Positions 9,667 to 17,523 of a stretch of 64,000 nucleotides of DNA are shown piece after piece. Made by a program: the position numbers and the translations under genes. The notes beneath the pieces were generated by a model that saw only the letters and a list, made by a program, of their open reading frames with translations, ran no database searches and was not told the origin of the DNA. Origin of the DNA: Jeotgalibacillus proteolyticus (GTDB lineage Bacteria; Bacillota; Bacilli; Bacillales; Jeotgalibacillaceae); contig NZ_PREZ01000003.1 of the NCBI RefSeq assembly GCF_002926065.1, positions 560,501-624,500 of the forward strand, in the 5' to 3' direction. The first letter of the stretch is position 1, and every line of letters starts with the position of its first letter.

Positions 9667-9911
9667 ATTATAGACACTATTGTATTTTTATGGAAGGTCT
9701 GTTAAATTATATTCCTAGTGTGTATTTACTTTTTTTGTATTTTAAGAAGTCGAGACCGTTTATCAGCTCGGTGTTGGAAAGGTGGCACGATTGGAGTAGG
9801 TTTAAGTAAGCGTTTGGGGCAGCGTTTGGAGGTCGGTTTACGGCTGCATAGTTGGTATTTATTAGAAGGTGATCCTATAAATTTATAAATGCTATCTCTA
9901 AGGAGTCGTTT

Positions 9912-10352
9912 ATGAAATATTCTTTATTTAGATTCAAGGACGTTTTTGAGGCAATTGCTATCTACCTAATCTGTTTTGCTTCAAACTTACTATTTATTTA
10001 TGTGCAAACGGTGAATTTAGAAGTTTCTTTCATTTTAGAGTCTTTTATTGAAAGTATTACAGAGTATCAACTTATTATAACTATTCTTCTTACATTTATG
10101 ATCATCGTCTTTCACTATCAATTTTTAAACCGTAGGAAAACAGAAATATCCTGCCGAATACTTGTAGGAGATACAATGCTGAAAATTATCATCCGATATA
10201 TCTTAAATAGTCTGGCTGTATTAGGGTTTAGCTTTTTACTATCCCTTTCATTAAACTTCTATTTAGATGTGAATGTAACCAGCAATTTTTACTTAGTTTT
10301 TATTTTTATGCTATACATATTATCTAGTGCAGGTCTGGTGAAAAAAGAATGA
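9912..10352 (+). CDS. Small integral membrane protein of an ABC export cluster
   Basis: This 146-residue, strongly hydrophobic protein has four predicted membrane helices and no recognised domain. It starts with CTAAGGAG 9 bases before ATG and ends with its stop overlapping the start of the FtsX-type permease (ATGA), so it is the first gene of a coupled operon. AT content is visibly higher than in the neighbouring chromosome. It may be a second permease half or an immunity protein; the sequence does not decide. Confidence 0.65.
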   Translation: MKYSLFRFKDVFEAIAIYLICFASNLLFIYVQTVNLEVSFILESFIESITEYQLIITILLTFMIIVFHYQFLNRRKTEISCRILVGDTMLKIIIRYILNSLAVLGFSFLLSLSLNFYLDVNVTSNFYLVFIFMLYILSSAGLVKKE

Positions 10353-11569
10353 GAATTTTACGGTTTTTTATAACTAGAATCTTTTTAAAAAGATGGATCC
10401 TTGTTTTGGGAATGATCATATTACTTTTTTTAGCTAATTATCTCTCATTTACAGCTGCTCGTTCCATTATTTCAACTTTTCAAGGATTTCAACAAATAGA
10501 AACGCTGAATCAAGACGGAACGTTTATTGCTAATCTCGACCCAGATAGTAAAGCTGAAGATGAGACAGTTAATATAGATAAAACAAGAAAATTATATGAA
10601 TATTTACACAACAATTATACTTATGCTCTGCAAGCCGATGGTTTTGTCACTTCATTAGATAATGAACATAAGATGGAAGTTACTTTCAATTATATTAATG
10701 AAGAGGCTTATAAGATCAATCAATTGAGATTATCTCAAGGAAATCACTTAAATTTCATTTATCAATTAAATAAAGATCAAATACCTGTTTTAGTAGGTGC
10801 AGGTTTGGCCAAAACCTATCCTGTAGGATCAACGATTGAGATTAAAGATCCTGTCACCCAGCAATTAGTCAATTTAAACGTTCAAGGAGTCTTAAAGAAG
10901 AATACTTATCGTTCTAATTTTTATGCTCCTAATTCAAAGAATTATTTCAATTTTTCGATTTTCCTTCCTGTGAATGAAGAATTTATTCAAAGTGCGGGTC
11001 TTGACCTCCATGTCAATGGTTTAATGGACATCGCTCTTCTTGATTCGAACGAAGAGGAAGCTATGAATTTAAAAGAATATATCCAGGAAAATCTAGGTAT
11101 GAAATTTAACTTTTTTACTCAACAAGAAAACGTTGATTACTTTGAAGAATATTATATTTATTCATTAAAAATCATCTGTACGATCACCTTACTTTTACTC
11201 CTAATCATTGTTTGCCTAGCTATCTGGAATAATTTGATTAGTATCCGATTAATGATAAAGGATTTTACAATCAATTTAGTAGTTGGATTAAGTTATTCAA
11301 AACTAAGAGCCATTTTTTATGGTTATTTTGGACTGTTAATTTCCATTACTCTGGCCCTGTTATTTGCGCTGATCGCTTTCAATAGATACGGCTTTTGGTT
11401 AGGAAAAGCCAACCTTCTTGCTACTTACGGAATATTTGGCTTAATAAGTATGGATTGGATTGCTTTACTTATTGTTCTTTTTATCGATTTGATTATTGCG
11501 TTTACGATTGTTGAACTTACGATCAAAAAAATTAAACGTATTCCGATCTCCGTGGGGGTGTTAAATTGA
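10349..11569 (+). CDS. FtsX/MacB-type ABC transporter permease
   Basis: This 406-residue permease has the MacB/FtsX layout: one N-terminal helix (WILVLGMIILLFLANYLSFT), a large extracytoplasmic domain of about 240 residues, then three C-terminal helices from about residue 270. Such proteins couple ATP hydrolysis to extracytoplasmic mechanical work, often exporting or resisting peptides. Both ends overlap their neighbours by 4 bases. Low GC and AT-rich codon choice set the cluster apart from the surrounding genes and suggest acquisition. No substrate can be assigned. Confidence 0.8.
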   Translation: MRILRFFITRIFLKRWILVLGMIILLFLANYLSFTAARSIISTFQGFQQIETLNQDGTFIANLDPDSKAEDETVNIDKTRKLYEYLHNNYTYALQADGFVTSLDNEHKMEVTFNYINEEAYKINQLRLSQGNHLNFIYQLNKDQIPVLVGAGLAKTYPVGSTIEIKDPVTQQLVNLNVQGVLKKNTYRSNFYAPNSKNYFNFSIFLPVNEEFIQSAGLDLHVNGLMDIALLDSNEEEAMNLKEYIQENLGMKFNFFTQQENVDYFEEYYIYSLKIICTITLLLLLIIVCLAIWNNLISIRLMIKDFTINLVVGLSYSKLRAIFYGYFGLLISITLALLFALIAFNRYGFWLGKANLLATYGIFGLISMDWIALLIVLFIDLIIAFTIVELTIKKIKRIPISVGVLN

Positions 11570-12228
11570 CTAGTATTATTAAACTGGACATCCGGAAAAA
11601 AACATTCAAAAAGAAAGGTTTTTCTATCTTACATGATTTTGAGTTGGAAGTTGAACCCGGGGAAAGACTTTCGATTATAGGGGAGTCAGGAGTTGGAAAA
11701 ACTTCTTTGCTTAATATTATGGGGCTGCTTGATACGCACTATCAAGGGTGCTATAAGCTTTTTGGTTCATCTGTTAAGGACTTATCACAAAATAAACTGG
11801 CTGAGTGGCGTAATAAAAAAATTGGTTTTGTTCTTCAGGAGTCCGCACTAATTAATTCTTTGACTATTGAGGATAATATTAAATTGCCCCTTCTGTATGC
11901 TAACAATGAAAAAGACCGAGCTGTCCAAGATCATTTTAAACGAATTATTTATAAAATTGGAATTGAGCCCATTTTGAAAAAAAAACCGCTTGAGTGTTCC
12001 GGCGGTCAACGATCAAGAGCCGTTTTTGCCAGAGCTGTCATGATGAATCCCCAAATCATTTTATCAGATGAACCAACTGCGTCTTTAGATTCAAAAAATA
12101 AAGAAAATATTATTAATCTTCTTTTTGATATGAATAAAGAATTTAACACTACTGTAATTACAGTGACTCATGATTTAGATTTAGCCAACCGTCATGAACG
12201 AATCATTACTCTCGAAAGGAATGAGTAA
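11566..12228 (+). CDS. ABC transporter ATP-binding protein (LolD/MacB type)
   Basis: This 220-residue ATPase pairs with the FtsX-type permease. Walker A is GESGVGKTS, the Q-loop is GFVLQESALIN, the signature is CSGGQRSR (Cys replacing the usual Leu), Walker B is IILSDEPTASLD and the H-loop VTHD. The start is TTG, overlapping the stop of the permease, with GGGGGTG 7 bases upstream. The SLTIEDNIKLPL segment is typical of LolD/MacB ATPases. The last codons overlap the ribosome binding site of the next small gene. Confidence 0.92.
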   Translation: MTSIIKLDIRKKTFKKKGFSILHDFELEVEPGERLSIIGESGVGKTSLLNIMGLLDTHYQGCYKLFGSSVKDLSQNKLAEWRNKKIGFVLQESALINSLTIEDNIKLPLLYANNEKDRAVQDHFKRIIYKIGIEPILKKKPLECSGGQRSRAVFARAVMMNPQIILSDEPTASLDSKNKENIINLLFDMNKEFNTTVITVTHDLDLANRHERIITLERNE

Positions 12229-12229
12229 A

Positions 12230-12385
12230 ATGGGATTCTATATAATGATCCTGTCATTCTTACTTGGCATATTCTTTACCATTCTTGGTGTTTCTCGTTG
12301 GAAACGTAACGTTTTATATAAGTTGTTCATTGTGCTGGGGATTATTCTCATTCTTTTTGCTGTTTATCTAGCAAGGCCTCATTAA
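12230..12385 (+). CDS. Small two-TM membrane protein closing the ABC cluster
   Basis: This 51-residue protein consists of two hydrophobic helices (MILSFLLGIFFTILGVSRW and LFIVLGIILILFAVYLA). The ATG at 12230 is chosen over the one at 12221 because AGGA lies 9 bases before it and abuts the other. It begins one base after the ATPase stop and is probably cotranscribed. A role in immunity or as an accessory transporter subunit is possible but unproven. Confidence 0.55.
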   Translation: MGFYIMILSFLLGIFFTILGVSRWKRNVLYKLFIVLGIILILFAVYLARPH

Positions 12386-12469
12386 AAATCATGGTTATAG
12401 TGAGTTAGAAATTTTCAATATAATACATAAAAATCTAATCAAGAAAGAGTCTGGGACATCACCAATGCC

Positions 12470-12529
12470 AATAGTAAAAAAGCGATCAAAATTGTTAAGA
12501 AAACAATTGGATCGCTTTTTTCTACTATT
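12470..12529. terminator. Long inverted-repeat terminator after the ABC cluster
   Basis: A 60-base near-perfect inverted repeat: outer arms begin AATAGTA and end TACTATT, the inner stem contains GCGATC/GATCGC and AATTGTT/AACAATT around a 4-5 base loop. The central GC-poor stem is followed by TTTTTT. It is longer than a usual terminator and could be a MITE-like or insertion-sequence remnant. Confidence 0.65.
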
Positions 12530-12635
12530 AATCGCTATTAAGGCAAGGCCGCTGATAAACGTTATTTGTGTTGTCCGCCATTTACAAGTAAACTAATAGA
12601 AATTCATTTATGTCTGGTGAAAGGCGGGTGAAAAA

Positions 12636-13523
12636 TTGGAAATTAAGCATCTTCAGTATTTTATTAAGGTGACAAAAGCAGGAAGCTTTACACGCGCTGC
12701 GGACGATCTTTATATCACTCAGCCCGCTATCAGCCGCATGATAAAGTCCCTGGAGGATGAAATGGGTGTTCCTCTATTCATCCGTTCGAGAAAAAAGCTG
12801 CAGCTTACAGATGCCGGCAGGGTTTTTTATGAGCATGCTGTAAAGATGGATGGGCAGTTTAAGGAGCTTCAGGCCTCCCTTGACAGCCTGACTGATCAAA
12901 ATAAAGGCCATATCCGGATCGGTCTTCCTTCGATTATTGATTCAGTATTTTTCTCAAGCCTGATTGCATCCTTTCACAGGGAATATCCCCATATCACCTT
13001 TGAGCTGATTGAAGATGGGTCGAAAGGAATTGAAGAAAAAGTGATGGAGGAAAAGCTCGATTTTGGCGTGGCATTTTTGTCTTCTCCCCACCCCGTCTTT
13101 GATTCTTATTCGCTTGGGCGTGAAAAGTTAAAGCTGATTGTCCCAGCAAAGCATCGTCTGGCTTCGCGAAAGTCAGTGAGGCTTGAAGAGGTAAAAGACG
13201 AGGAATTTATTATGTTTAATAAGGATTTTGCCTTGAGAGACTGTATTTATTCGGCATGCCGGGAAGCACATTTTGAGCCTCGGATTATCTCAGAAACCTC
13301 CCAGCTTGATTTCATAGAAGAAATGGTCGCTTCAAATATGGGCGTTACCCTGCTTCCTGAAAGCACGATCAAAGGACTTTCAGGAAATGTGAAAGAATTG
13401 CCGATATCGCATCCTCAAATTGAATGGCATCTTTCGATTATTTGGAAAAGGGATCGCAACGCTGCTCATGTTAAAAAAGAGTTTATTCGGTTTGCTGAGA
13501 CATGTTTTATAAAAGAAAAGTAG
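12636..13523 (+). CDS. LysR-family transcriptional regulator (CidR/YwbI-like)
   Basis: This 295-residue regulator has the LysR helix-turn-helix at the N-terminus (MEIKHLQYFIKVTKAGSFTR; then AADDLYITQPAISRMIKSLE) and a two-lobed substrate-binding domain from residue ~90 (KGHIRIGLPSIIDSVFFSSL). TTG is the start, with AAGGCGG 8-12 bases upstream. The N-terminal sequence most resembles CidR-type regulators of holin-like and acetoin genes, but no cid or als genes are near. The next gene is a hotdog thioesterase in the same direction after a terminator, so the target is not evident from context. Confidence 0.9.
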   Translation: MEIKHLQYFIKVTKAGSFTRAADDLYITQPAISRMIKSLEDEMGVPLFIRSRKKLQLTDAGRVFYEHAVKMDGQFKELQASLDSLTDQNKGHIRIGLPSIIDSVFFSSLIASFHREYPHITFELIEDGSKGIEEKVMEEKLDFGVAFLSSPHPVFDSYSLGREKLKLIVPAKHRLASRKSVRLEEVKDEEFIMFNKDFALRDCIYSACREAHFEPRIISETSQLDFIEEMVASNMGVTLLPESTIKGLSGNVKELPISHPQIEWHLSIIWKRDRNAAHVKKEFIRFAETCFIKEK

Positions 13524-13556
13524 AGATTCTCTCCTTAATGGCGGGAATCTTTTTCT
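13524..13556 (+). terminator. Terminator after the LysR gene
   Basis: AGATTC and GAATCT pair, extended by CC/GG, followed by TTTTTC. It lies directly after the stop codon. Confidence 0.65.
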
Positions 13557-13720
13557 TTTGCTGACGCCCTGGTAATCGTTTACATACATTTTGCTTATGA
13601 TCAGGATGTCAGAACGGCATTGTACTTCTCCCCTTCCCCGGGTATAACATTGCCTATACAAGCAATATTATTCCTGCAGCAAATTCCTTTTGCTGTGACA
13701 ATAAAAGTGGTGATAGAAAA

Positions 13721-14260
13721 ATGGAAACGAGAACAATGAAAGAAACGCGCATTATTCAAAATGATCAGGTGCTGATTAATGACCTGAACAACTACCATAC
13801 ATTATTTGGCGGAGTGTTAATGAAAAAGCTTGATGCCTGTGCCACCCTGTCAGCCTGCAGTCATGCGAGAGTGAAGGAGTGTGTGACCGCCTCAACAGAT
13901 TCTGTAAACTTTTTAGAGCCGATCCGCCAGAGTGATAAAATCTGTATCGAATCGTTTGTCGCCTACACCGGCAAAAGCTCGATGGAGATCTTTTGCAAGG
14001 TCGTAGCAGAGGACATGATTACAGGTGACCGCAGAATTGCGACAACCGCCTTTTTAACATTTGTAGCGCTTGGTGCAGATAAAAAACCAATCGCAGTGCC
14101 TGCCATTCTCCCTGAAACGGAAGAGGAAAAATTCCTTTATGAAACAGGGCAGGAGCGTGAAAGAATTAAAAAAATTAAACGGGGTCAAAACAAAGATCTC
14201 GTTGCCCATTTAACCGTTGATAAGCCATGGAACCAAGAGAGGAGCGAACAGCTATGTTAG
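13721..14260 (+). CDS. Hotdog-fold acyl-CoA thioesterase (YkhA family), copy 1
   Basis: This 179-residue protein is predicted to hydrolyse acyl-CoA to free acid and CoA. The hotdog signature is visible in LNNYHTLFGGVLMKKLDACA, with the catalytic N/T-x-F-G-G element, and in ASTDSVNFLEPIRQSDKIC. YGS-type residues in AYTGKSSMEIFCKV and TAFLTFVAL complete the BACH/YkhA pattern. The C-terminal ~35 residues are a charged tail. Its end overlaps the next start (ATGTTAG), so the two are coupled. A paralogue of 158 residues lies at 16093 under a cobalamin riboswitch; the two differ enough in sequence to be old duplicates. Confidence 0.88.
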   Translation: METRTMKETRIIQNDQVLINDLNNYHTLFGGVLMKKLDACATLSACSHARVKECVTASTDSVNFLEPIRQSDKICIESFVAYTGKSSMEIFCKVVAEDMITGDRRIATTAFLTFVALGADKKPIAVPAILPETEEEKFLYETGQERERIKKIKRGQNKDLVAHLTVDKPWNQERSEQLC

Positions 14261-14622
14261 TTTCAGCAAGCATGAATGACCTCCTGTCAGCACAAGAGGA
14301 CATTGATAAACTTAAAGCCGAAAAACCTGAGGTCCACAAGAAATTTACCAATATCGTTTATTTGACGCGTCAGCTTCAATTCAATTATCAATATATGGGC
14401 TGCCTGCTCATGGATGAAGAGTCCGGGGATTTCTGCCCGGGTCACCAGACTGATTATGTCGTAAACGTCTACCATAATGAAATTCAAAAGCTAAAATCCA
14501 ATTCAAAAATTGAACCGGTAAAGCAGCTGCTTACTGAGTACAAGGAAATGGGCTACGGCAATCTTTGCAAGCTTTTAATCGGTGAAAACCCGAGGATGCT
14601 TGTTGGCCCGAAAGTCGTTTAA
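14254..14622 (+). CDS. Conserved-looking cytoplasmic protein of unknown function
   Basis: This 123-residue soluble protein shows no family I recognise. It is rich in charged residues and has two cysteines (GCLLMDEESGDFCPGHQTDY). The start at 14254 is preferred over the longer frame because GAGAGGAG is 8-10 bases upstream and the start overlaps the thioesterase stop. Coupling to an acyl-CoA thioesterase suggests a role in the same process, but this is inference from position only. A strong terminator follows. Confidence 0.6.
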   Translation: MLVSASMNDLLSAQEDIDKLKAEKPEVHKKFTNIVYLTRQLQFNYQYMGCLLMDEESGDFCPGHQTDYVVNVYHNEIQKLKSNSKIEPVKQLLTEYKEMGYGNLCKLLIGENPRMLVGPKVV

Positions 14623-14629
14623 CCCTCCA

Positions 14630-14674
14630 AAAAAAGCCGATTCGATCAAATAAACTGATCGAATCGGCTTTTTT
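14630..14674. terminator. Bidirectional terminator between the thioesterase unit and clpP
   Basis: AAGCCGATTCGATCA and TGATCGAATCGGCTT form a perfect 15-bp stem extended by A/T runs on both sides. It serves both converging units. Confidence 0.9.
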
Positions 14675-15254
14675 ATTTTCGCGTGATGATTTCATCAACA
14701 ATGCCGTATTTTAACGCTTCTTCTGCCGACATAAAGTAATCACGGTCGGTATCGTTTGCAATGCGCTCAATCGGCTGGCCAGTGCGTTCTGCAATAATGC
14801 CGTTGATATGCTCACGTAATTTCAGGATTCGTTTTGCTGAAATTTCAAGGTCGGTTGCCTGACCGCGTGCTCCGCCAAGCGGCTGGTGAATCATGACCTC
14901 GCTGTTTGGCAGCGCCATCCGCTTTCCTTTTGCACCGCCAATCAGCAGCACGGCACCGAATGAAGCGGCCATGCCTGTACAAATCGTGCGGACATCGGGC
15001 TTAATGTACTGCATTGTGTCGTAGATAGCAAAGCCAGCCGTGATGGAGCCGCCCGGGCTATTAATATAAAGAGAAACGTCTTTTTCAGGATCATCGGCAG
15101 CCAGAAAAAGCAGCTGGGCTACAATGCTGTTCGCCATCTGATCATTAATTTCTTCACTCACCATAATAATCCGGTCCTTTAACAGACGGGAATAAATATC
15201 ATACGAACGTTCACCCTTGCTTGATTGTTCGATCACATAAGGAATAGTCGTCAT
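14673..15254 (-). CDS. clpP: ClpP-family serine protease, divergent paralogue
   Basis: This 193-residue peptidase subunit is expected to form the tetradecameric chamber of an AAA+ protease. The catalytic triad is intact and at canonical numbers: S98 ([11 protein letters not shown]), H123 (VMIHQPLGG) and D172 (NDTDRDYFM). The start at 15254 has AAGGAGG 8 bases upstream. Around the active serine it reads [13 protein letters not shown], where housekeeping Bacillus ClpP reads SMGAFLLAAGEKG, so this is likely a second ClpP rather than the main one. It follows an ECF-like sigma-factor gene by only 20 bases, an unusual partner, and is probably cotranscribed with it. Confidence 0.9.
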   Translation of the reverse strand: MTTIPYVIEQSSKGERSYDIYSRLLKDRIIMVSEEINDQMANSIVAQLLFLAADDPEKDVSLYINSPGGSITAGFAIYDTMQYIKPDVRTICTGMAASFGAVLLIGGAKGKRMALPNSEVMIHQPLGGARGQATDLEISAKRILKLREHINGIIAERTGQPIERIANDTDRDYFMSAEEALKYGIVDEIITRK

Positions 15255-15274
15255 ACTCGTTTCCTCCTTCACAT

Positions 15275-15922
15275 TTATGCTGCACGTGAGAGAGCATAGA
15301 ACGAAGAGAAACGGGATACGGGACTTTTTTGGACCGGAGTGAAAACGGCAGGCAGCATGGCCAGAAGTTTTTCGGGATCCTGACTGGACACGGCATCAAT
15401 TAATACAGGAAATAATTCCTCCTGCAGCTCTTCCTCCCAAAACGCTTCACGATCAGATTCAGACTCACTTTTCAGGCGGGCACGGGCACGGTTGAGCAGC
15501 GCTTTAACGCCAGGCTCTGTCATCCCGAGCAGTTCAGCGATTTCTGAAATTTGATAGTTAAACCCTTCCTTCAGGACAAATGTGACTAATTGCTTTGGCG
15601 TCATTTTTTTAGAGAGGTCATGGATCAGTTCTTCTCCTTTAAAAAACACCTGATGAGTCGCATGATCGACCACTTTAAATGTCTCGCGCTCTGTTTTTCG
15701 AATCCGGTCCACCCACACATGATAGGCGATCTTTTTCAAAAGCGGAGCGGTCCATTCGGTTGGTTTATAGGTTTTTAAGGCTTTGGCAAAAGCCTCCTGT
15801 GTAATCTCTTCACTATCCCATCTGTTTTTCGCAAGCCAGCTGCAATAGCTCTGCAGCTTTACCAAAAGCTCCTCCACCCTTTCTCCTTCAGCCTTCTTCA
15901 TCATCGTACCCTTTGCGCGCAA
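15275..15922 (-). CDS. ECF-like RNA polymerase sigma factor
   Basis: A ~215-residue sigma-70-family protein. Region 2 is seen at [20 protein letters not shown] and [19 protein letters not shown] (DNA melting and -10 recognition), and region 4 at [20 protein letters not shown] followed by [13 protein letters not shown] (helix-turn-helix for -35 recognition). About 50 residues of unassigned tail follow. The TTG at 15922 is chosen because GGAGG is 8 bases upstream; an ATG at 15904 is the alternative. No anti-sigma gene adjoins. The gene 20 bases downstream is clpP, suggesting that the sigma factor and protease act in one stress response or that the sigma factor is controlled by proteolysis. Confidence 0.8.
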   Translation of the reverse strand: MRAKGTMMKKAEGERVEELLVKLQSYCSWLAKNRWDSEEITQEAFAKALKTYKPTEWTAPLLKKIAYHVWVDRIRKTERETFKVVDHATHQVFFKGEELIHDLSKKMTPKQLVTFVLKEGFNYQISEIAELLGMTEPGVKALLNRARARLKSESESDREAFWEEELQEELFPVLIDAVSSQDPEKLLAMLPAVFTPVQKSPVSRFSSFYALSRAA

Positions 15923-16092
15923 TTCGGTTCCCTCCTTTGCTCTCTCAATGCTTAAACGAACAATCGGGTAAAAAAGATATGGGGAAATGGATTTTATTCT
16001 ATTGTAATGCAATTTTGATTACTAAGAACACTTTTAAGCAGGCCAATATGATCTCAAAGCGAACTCTATAAAAGAAAAGCTTACAACCTTTT

Positions 16093-16569
16093 TTAACCCG
16101 GCATGGGTGCACGTAATTTTCGATGTTCTTTTCGGGCAGAAGCTCCATTAATCAGACGCCGCTCCTCCTCTGTTTCTCCAATGACAGCCGGAACCTCAAC
16201 AGGACGGCCCTTTTCATCCACTGCTACCATTGTTAAAAACGATTGAGTGGTAATTCTTTCCTTTCTAGTCATTAGGTTTTTCGAACGGACGCGAACGAAT
16301 ATTTCCATCGATGTCCGACCGGTAGAACTGACAACTGCATCTAATTCCAGCACATCACCTACTCTTGCAGAAGATAAAAAGTCGACCGAATCAATCGATG
16401 CCGTTACGACAATCTGATTTGCATGCTTCATCGCCGTTATAGCGGCAATTTCATCAATATAAGACAATACCTTACCGCCAAATATAGTATCAAGATGGTT
16501 CGTATCCGGCGGCAGCACAAGCTTTGTCTGAATAGTTCTGGATTGACTCATCGTTACACTGTTTTCCAT
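16093..16569 (-). CDS. Hotdog-fold acyl-CoA thioesterase (YkhA family), copy 2, behind a B12 riboswitch
   Basis: This 158-residue acyl-CoA hydrolase has the same signatures as copy 1: TNHLDTIFGGKVLSYIDEIA and ASIDSVDFLSSARVGDVLEL, then STGRTSMEIFVRVRSKN and a short basic tail. GAGGAT lies 5 bases before the ATG. On the same strand, 28 bases upstream, lies a terminator and beyond it a cobalamin riboswitch, so transcription should depend on B12. This is unexpected, because cobalamin riboswitches normally precede B12 uptake, synthesis or B12-replaceable enzyme genes. Its own gene is the only one between the riboswitch and the next divergent unit. Confidence 0.88.
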   Translation of the reverse strand: MENSVTMSQSRTIQTKLVLPPDTNHLDTIFGGKVLSYIDEIAAITAMKHANQIVVTASIDSVDFLSSARVGDVLELDAVVSSTGRTSMEIFVRVRSKNLMTRKERITTQSFLTMVAVDEKGRPVEVPAVIGETEEERRLINGASARKEHRKLRAPMPG

Positions 16570-16596
16570 TATTCATCCTCTTTTCTTTGTGGGAAC

Positions 16597-16628
16597 AAAA
16601 AAAGCTCCCCCATTTTTAAAGAGAGAGT
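16597..16628 (-). terminator. Expression-platform terminator of the cobalamin riboswitch
   Basis: On the minus strand CTCTCTC and GGGGGAG pair (with G-T pairs) around a ~9-base loop, followed by CTTTTTTT. It lies between the riboswitch and the thioesterase ribosome binding site. Confidence 0.65.
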
Positions 16629-16714
16629 TTGACATCACAAAAAAGTATTCACATATTTTCGTTGAATACAGCTGATATCACCCTTCCCTATTTCGCGTAG
16701 GTCCATCGTGCATA

Positions 16715-16867
16715 CAATAGGCAGGTCTCCTGACTCCGATTCACCGTACATACCCCCTTCCCATCACGTGTTGGACAGTGGAATAATATGCACTCCTCGA
16801 TACAGTGGCGCGACCGTGCCAGACTTTCACTGGCTTCCCTTTTAAACGAAAATACCGTCACCTATTG
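16715..16867 (-). ncRNA. Cobalamin (B12) riboswitch
   Basis: Read on the minus strand, the aptamer contains AAAGGGAAGCCAGTG, then CGGTCGCGCCACTGTA, GGGAAGG, and the B12 box AGTCAGGAGACCTGCC (16720-16735). P1 is closed by CAATAGG at the 5' end and CCTATTG at the 3' end. All conserved blocks are in order and spacing is normal. A terminator follows about 90 bases on, before the thioesterase gene, consistent with B12-dependent premature termination. Confidence 0.93.
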
Positions 16868-16978
16868 CTTGATCAATATAATAGTAGTAAATCCTTTTTA
16901 TCATAGCTTGAAAGCATCTTCCTGTCTACGTGTTTTCCAGTTAAATACCAATCAGTCCGAAGAATGCTTCACGAAGCT

Positions 16979-17494
16979 TTACTGACAGAAGATAAAATGG
17001 TCTTCAGGATTCCAAACGTGAAGGTGGTCAGCTGCATACCCCCTGAGCCATAAAACCCCATCTGCCTTCCTAAGATAAAATCCTTTTGGAAAAGTGTCAT
17101 CTTCGATAATGACTTTTGAGGCTAAGGTGATCGATCCGGATGGGGCTTGATGCTGCTTCGTTAAGGCTTTGGCTCTATCCTCAGGTTGATCAAGATAATG
17201 AAGCCTTAAATAGGGGCCAAGCTCAAGCGGACATAGCTTTAATCCGGACTCTATAGCTTTTTTGAAAATCTCAGCTGAAGTAGCTCCATTACGAAACCCG
17301 AGGTCTTTAACGGTCATTTCAATTGTATTCAAGCTGTATTTTTCCCTCGAGAGTTCGAATGCACGATAATCAAACAGCCTTTCACCATACTCATTCATCA
17401 TAATCTGCGCGTCTTTCAATTCACGTGTGAGCTCTTCCTTGGAAAGGCCGCCAATACTTACTGTTCTGGTAATAAACGCTTGTTTGTTTTCCAT
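16979..17494 (-). CDS. Conserved protein of unknown function
   Basis: This 171-residue soluble protein starts with a strong AGGAGG site and reads TVSIGGLSKEELTRELKDAQ, then an aromatic-rich C-terminal half with FYLRKADGVLWLRGYAADH. I recall similar proteins of about this length in Bacillus genomes without a tested function; a helicase label sometimes attached is not supported by any motif here. It follows the membrane gene at 17524 by 29 bases on the same strand and may be cotranscribed with it. Confidence 0.6.
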   Translation of the reverse strand: MENKQAFITRTVSIGGLSKEELTRELKDAQIMMNEYGERLFDYRAFELSREKYSLNTIEMTVKDLGFRNGATSAEIFKKAIESGLKLCPLELGPYLRLHYLDQPEDRAKALTKQHQAPSGSITLASKVIIEDDTFPKGFYLRKADGVLWLRGYAADHLHVWNPEDHFIFCQ

Positions 17495-17523
17495 TTATTA
17501 AACCTCCTGACCATTTGTTTAAG

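Noticed and set aside
9667-9911. Possible small peptide genes before the FtsX-type cluster (for example a frame from 9691)
   Set aside because: No ribosome binding site, no leader-peptide pattern and no conserved feature; the G-rich stretch near 9780-9840 could not be explained.
13569-13583. cre-like sequence TGGTAATCGTTTACA
   Set aside because: One fixed base differs from the consensus and it lies about 140 bases before the next gene without a clear promoter nearby, so it was not listed as a site.
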